Below, piece after piece: positions 3,855 to 5,572 of a stretch of DNA of 5,572 nt. The notes under the pieces are model-generated. The model was given only the letters and a program-made list of their open reading frames with translations, ran no database searches and was not told the DNA's origin. The stretch spans positions 1 through 5,572 of the forward strand of contig JAQUMQ010000111.1 in the NCBI GenBank assembly GCA_028718045.1. Reading direction: 5' to 3'. The DNA comes from Actinomycetota bacterium (lineage in GTDB: Bacteria; Actinomycetota; Humimicrobiia; Humimicrobiales; Humimicrobiaceae). Position 1 is the first letter of the stretch. Each line of letters starts with the position of its first letter. The position numbers were made by a program, and so were the translations under genes.

Positions 3855-5552
3855 CTAGAATAATCCTACAATATTTCCGTTATCATCTATGTCGATTTTC
3901 GTGCCTGCCGGGACCTTCGACAGACCTGGCATGGTTCTCATTTCGCCTAAAAGCGGATACAGAAAACCTGCACCTATCGAAGCTTTGACATCCCTTATCG
4001 GTATTCTGTAACCTCTTGGTCTTCCCTTTAAATTTGGGTCATGACTTAACGACAAGTGTGTTTTTGCCATACAGATAGGAAGTTTGTCAAACCCCTGCTT
4101 GTTATAAAGAGCGATTTTTTCCTCTGCTTTCGGAAGGTAATCGACGCCGTCTGCGCCATATATTTTAGTAGCAATGGTTTCAATCTTTTCCTTGATTGTT
4201 GCTTCAAGAGGATAAAGAAATTTAAAATTGCTCGGCTTCTCACAAGCTTTAACAACAGCATCTGCCAGTTCTTCTCCGCCTGCACTACCCTTAGCCCATA
4301 CTTCACTGATGACGCAGTCGTCGGCTCCCGAAGAAATAGCTATCTCCTTTATTGCTTCGATCTCTTCTTTATAATCTGTTGAAAAAGCATTGATAGAAAC
4401 AACAACGGGTATTCCGAAATATCTCATATTTTCAATCATTTTAACAAGATTTTCACAGCCTTTTTTAGTCGCTTCGACATTTTTCGCTTCCATTTTAGCT
4501 TTATCTACGCCTTTTCCGGGAATAAATTCAAAACCGCCGCCATGCATCTTTAATGCTCTAACCGTAGCCACTATTACAACAGCCGATGGTTTAAGACCGC
4601 TGTATCTGCATTTGATATCCATGAATTTTTCAGCTCCAAGGTCAGCGCCGAATCCGCTTTCGGTTACAACATAATCTCCTAACTTGCAAGCCATCATGTC
4701 TGCCAAAACCGAATTGTTCCCATGCGCAATATTTGCGAAAGGTCCTGCATGTACAAAACAAGGATTATGCTCGATTGTTTGAAGCAGATTTGGTTTGATT
4801 GCATCCTTTAACAGAACCGTCATCGAACCGGCGCATTTCAAATCTTCTGCGCTAACCGGTTCTCCTTCAAAAGTGGTTCCTACAACCATTTTTGAAAGTC
4901 TTTGTCTTAAATCTTTAAGACTTGTAGTTAAAGCCAAGATTGCCATTACTTCTGAAGCTACGGTGATATCATATCCTGATTCTCTTGGTATGCCATTAGC
5001 TTTACCTCCAAGCCCCAATACAATATTTCTTAATACTCTGTCGTTGACATCTACCACTCTGTTTAAAGTAATGCTAAACGGGTCGATGTTTAATTCATTT
5101 CCATGCATAATATGGGCATCCAAAAAAGCAGCCAATAAATTATGTGCCACACCTACCGCATGGACATCTCCGGTAAGATGAAGGTTGAAATCCTCCATTG
5201 GAAGAACCTGAGAAAATCCTCCTCCCGCTGCTCCGCCTTTAATCCCGAAAACAGGACCAAGCGACGGTTGCCTTATGCATGTTATCGCCTTCTTGCCTAC
5301 CCTGTTTAAAGCCATGCCAAGACCTATCGTCGTAACCGTTTTGCCTTCCCCAAGAGGTGTAGGGGTAATAGCCGTAACATCGACGTATTTTGCGTCTGGC
5401 TTGTCTTTAAGACGATCAAGAATTTCAAGTTTTACTTTTGCCTTGTACTTGCCATAATATTCGATATCGTCTTCTTTTAGCCCCATCGATTCTGCTATCT
5501 CAAGAATGGGCTTCATTTTTGCTTCTTGAGCAATCTCAATATCACTTTTCAA
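3855..5552 (-). CDS. fhs: Formate-tetrahydrofolate ligase (10-formyl-THF synthetase)
   Basis: Fhs joins formate to tetrahydrofolate with ATP, via formyl phosphate, giving 10-formyl-THF. This is the entry of formate into the Wood-Ljungdahl methyl branch and C1 biosynthesis, and it runs in reverse for ATP formation in some fermenters. The enzyme is cytosolic and in known cases tetrameric. With the start chosen here the protein has 565 residues, the usual family size. Motifs are the N-terminus KSDIEIAQEAKMKPI, the nucleotide loop TPTPLGEGKT (63-72), RQPSLGPVFGIKGGAAGGG (94-112) with the arginine expected to contact formyl phosphate, LTGDVHAVGVAHN (126-138), then GESGFGAD-like TESGFGADLGAEKF, and VVVSINAFSTD. 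A TTG at 5552 is preferred as start: GGAGG (5565-5561) lies eight bases upstream and the resulting N-terminus matches the family. Extending to the in-frame TTG at 5567 would put the start over this ribosome site. The stop is TAG at 3855. Its product is the substrate of FolD encoded next. No separate cyclohydrolase gene is seen. Confidence 0.97.
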   Translation of the reverse strand: MKSDIEIAQEAKMKPILEIAESMGLKEDDIEYYGKYKAKVKLEILDRLKDKPDAKYVDVTAITPTPLGEGKTVTTIGLGMALNRVGKKAITCIRQPSLGPVFGIKGGAAGGGFSQVLPMEDFNLHLTGDVHAVGVAHNLLAAFLDAHIMHGNELNIDPFSITLNRVVDVNDRVLRNIVLGLGGKANGIPRESGYDITVASEVMAILALTTSLKDLRQRLSKMVVGTTFEGEPVSAEDLKCAGSMTVLLKDAIKPNLLQTIEHNPCFVHAGPFANIAHGNNSVLADMMACKLGDYVVTESGFGADLGAEKFMDIKCRYSGLKPSAVVIVATVRALKMHGGGFEFIPGKGVDKAKMEAKNVEATKKGCENLVKMIENMRYFGIPVVVSINAFSTDYKEEIEAIKEIAISSGADDCVISEVWAKGSAGGEELADAVVKACEKPSNFKFLYPLEATIKEKIETIATKIYGADGVDYLPKAEEKIALYNKQGFDKLPICMAKTHLSLSHDPNLKGRPRGYRIPIRDVKASIGAGFLYPLLGEMRTMPGLSKVPAGTKIDIDDNGNIVGLF

Positions 5553-5560
5553 CAGCACTA

Positions 5561-5565
5561 CCTCC
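5561..5565 (-). promoter_or_regulatory. Ribosome binding site of fhs that fixes a TTG start
   Basis: On the minus strand GGAGG (5565-5561) is followed by eight bases and then TTG (5552-5550). The in-frame GTG at 5558-5556 is only two bases away, too close for initiation, and no ATG is available nearby. The spacing therefore selects the TTG and the N-terminus MKSDIEIAQEAK, which fits known Fhs proteins. The promoter lies outside the window. Confidence 0.85.
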
Positions 5566-5572
5566 AAACTAT

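Noticed and set aside
4046..5457. Long open frames on either strand overlapping fhs (e.g. 4056-4382, 4390-4674 and 4795-5181 on +, 4046-4306 on -)
   Set aside because: They are shadows of a firmly identified gene. They match no recognisable family, have no ribosome sites and have unnatural composition.
1..5572. tRNA, rRNA, CRISPR array, insertion sequence or attachment site
   Set aside because: No cloverleaf-like GC-rich segment, regular spaced repeat, transposase or flanking duplication was seen.

Overview
This is an AT-rich stretch of a bacterial chromosome. The intergenic DNA is especially AT-rich. Two of the genes, a formate-tetrahydrofolate ligase and a bifunctional FolD, handle one-carbon units on tetrahydrofolate, and two small genes encode bacterial-microcompartment vertex proteins. 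Together with the low-GC composition and the strong GGAGG ribosome site on fhs, this suggests an anaerobic fermentative or acetogenic bacterium of Clostridia-like character. The phylum cannot be fixed from this sequence alone, because other AT-rich anaerobes carry the same families.

Layout, left to right. Positions 1-45 may hold the last codons of a plus-strand gene, overlapped by a terminator-like hairpin (33-70). A minus-strand DUF362-family gene follows (227-1021). A 367-bp, very AT-rich divergent spacer (1022-1388) carries several dyad symmetries and a plausible promoter. It leads into a plus-strand BlaI/MecI/CopY-type repressor (1389-1820), which ends in a textbook intrinsic terminator (1869-1898). 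The rest is a minus-strand series read right to left: fhs (5552-3855), folD (3658-2744), and two tandem EutN/CcmL-type genes (2571-2296 and 2292-2023). The EutN pair is tightly coupled, with a 3-nt gap. A strand-specific nested hairpin plus U-tract (3712-3793) separates fhs from folD, so folD probably has its own promoter or depends on readthrough. No terminator is visible between folD and the EutN pair.

How the genes may work together. Fhs makes 10-formyl-THF from formate, ATP and THF. FolD interconverts 10-formyl-, methenyl- and methylene-THF. Together they form the formate-to-methylene-THF arm used in the Wood-Ljungdahl methyl branch or in C1 biosynthesis and disposal. The two EutN/CcmL proteins would cap the vertices of a microcompartment shell. 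No shell hexamer or signature enzyme lies in the window, so this looks like a satellite piece of a shell locus or a shell operon extending outside. A link between the shell and THF-bound C1 metabolism is suggested by gene order only. The BlaI-like repressor and the DUF362 protein have no demonstrable connection to it.
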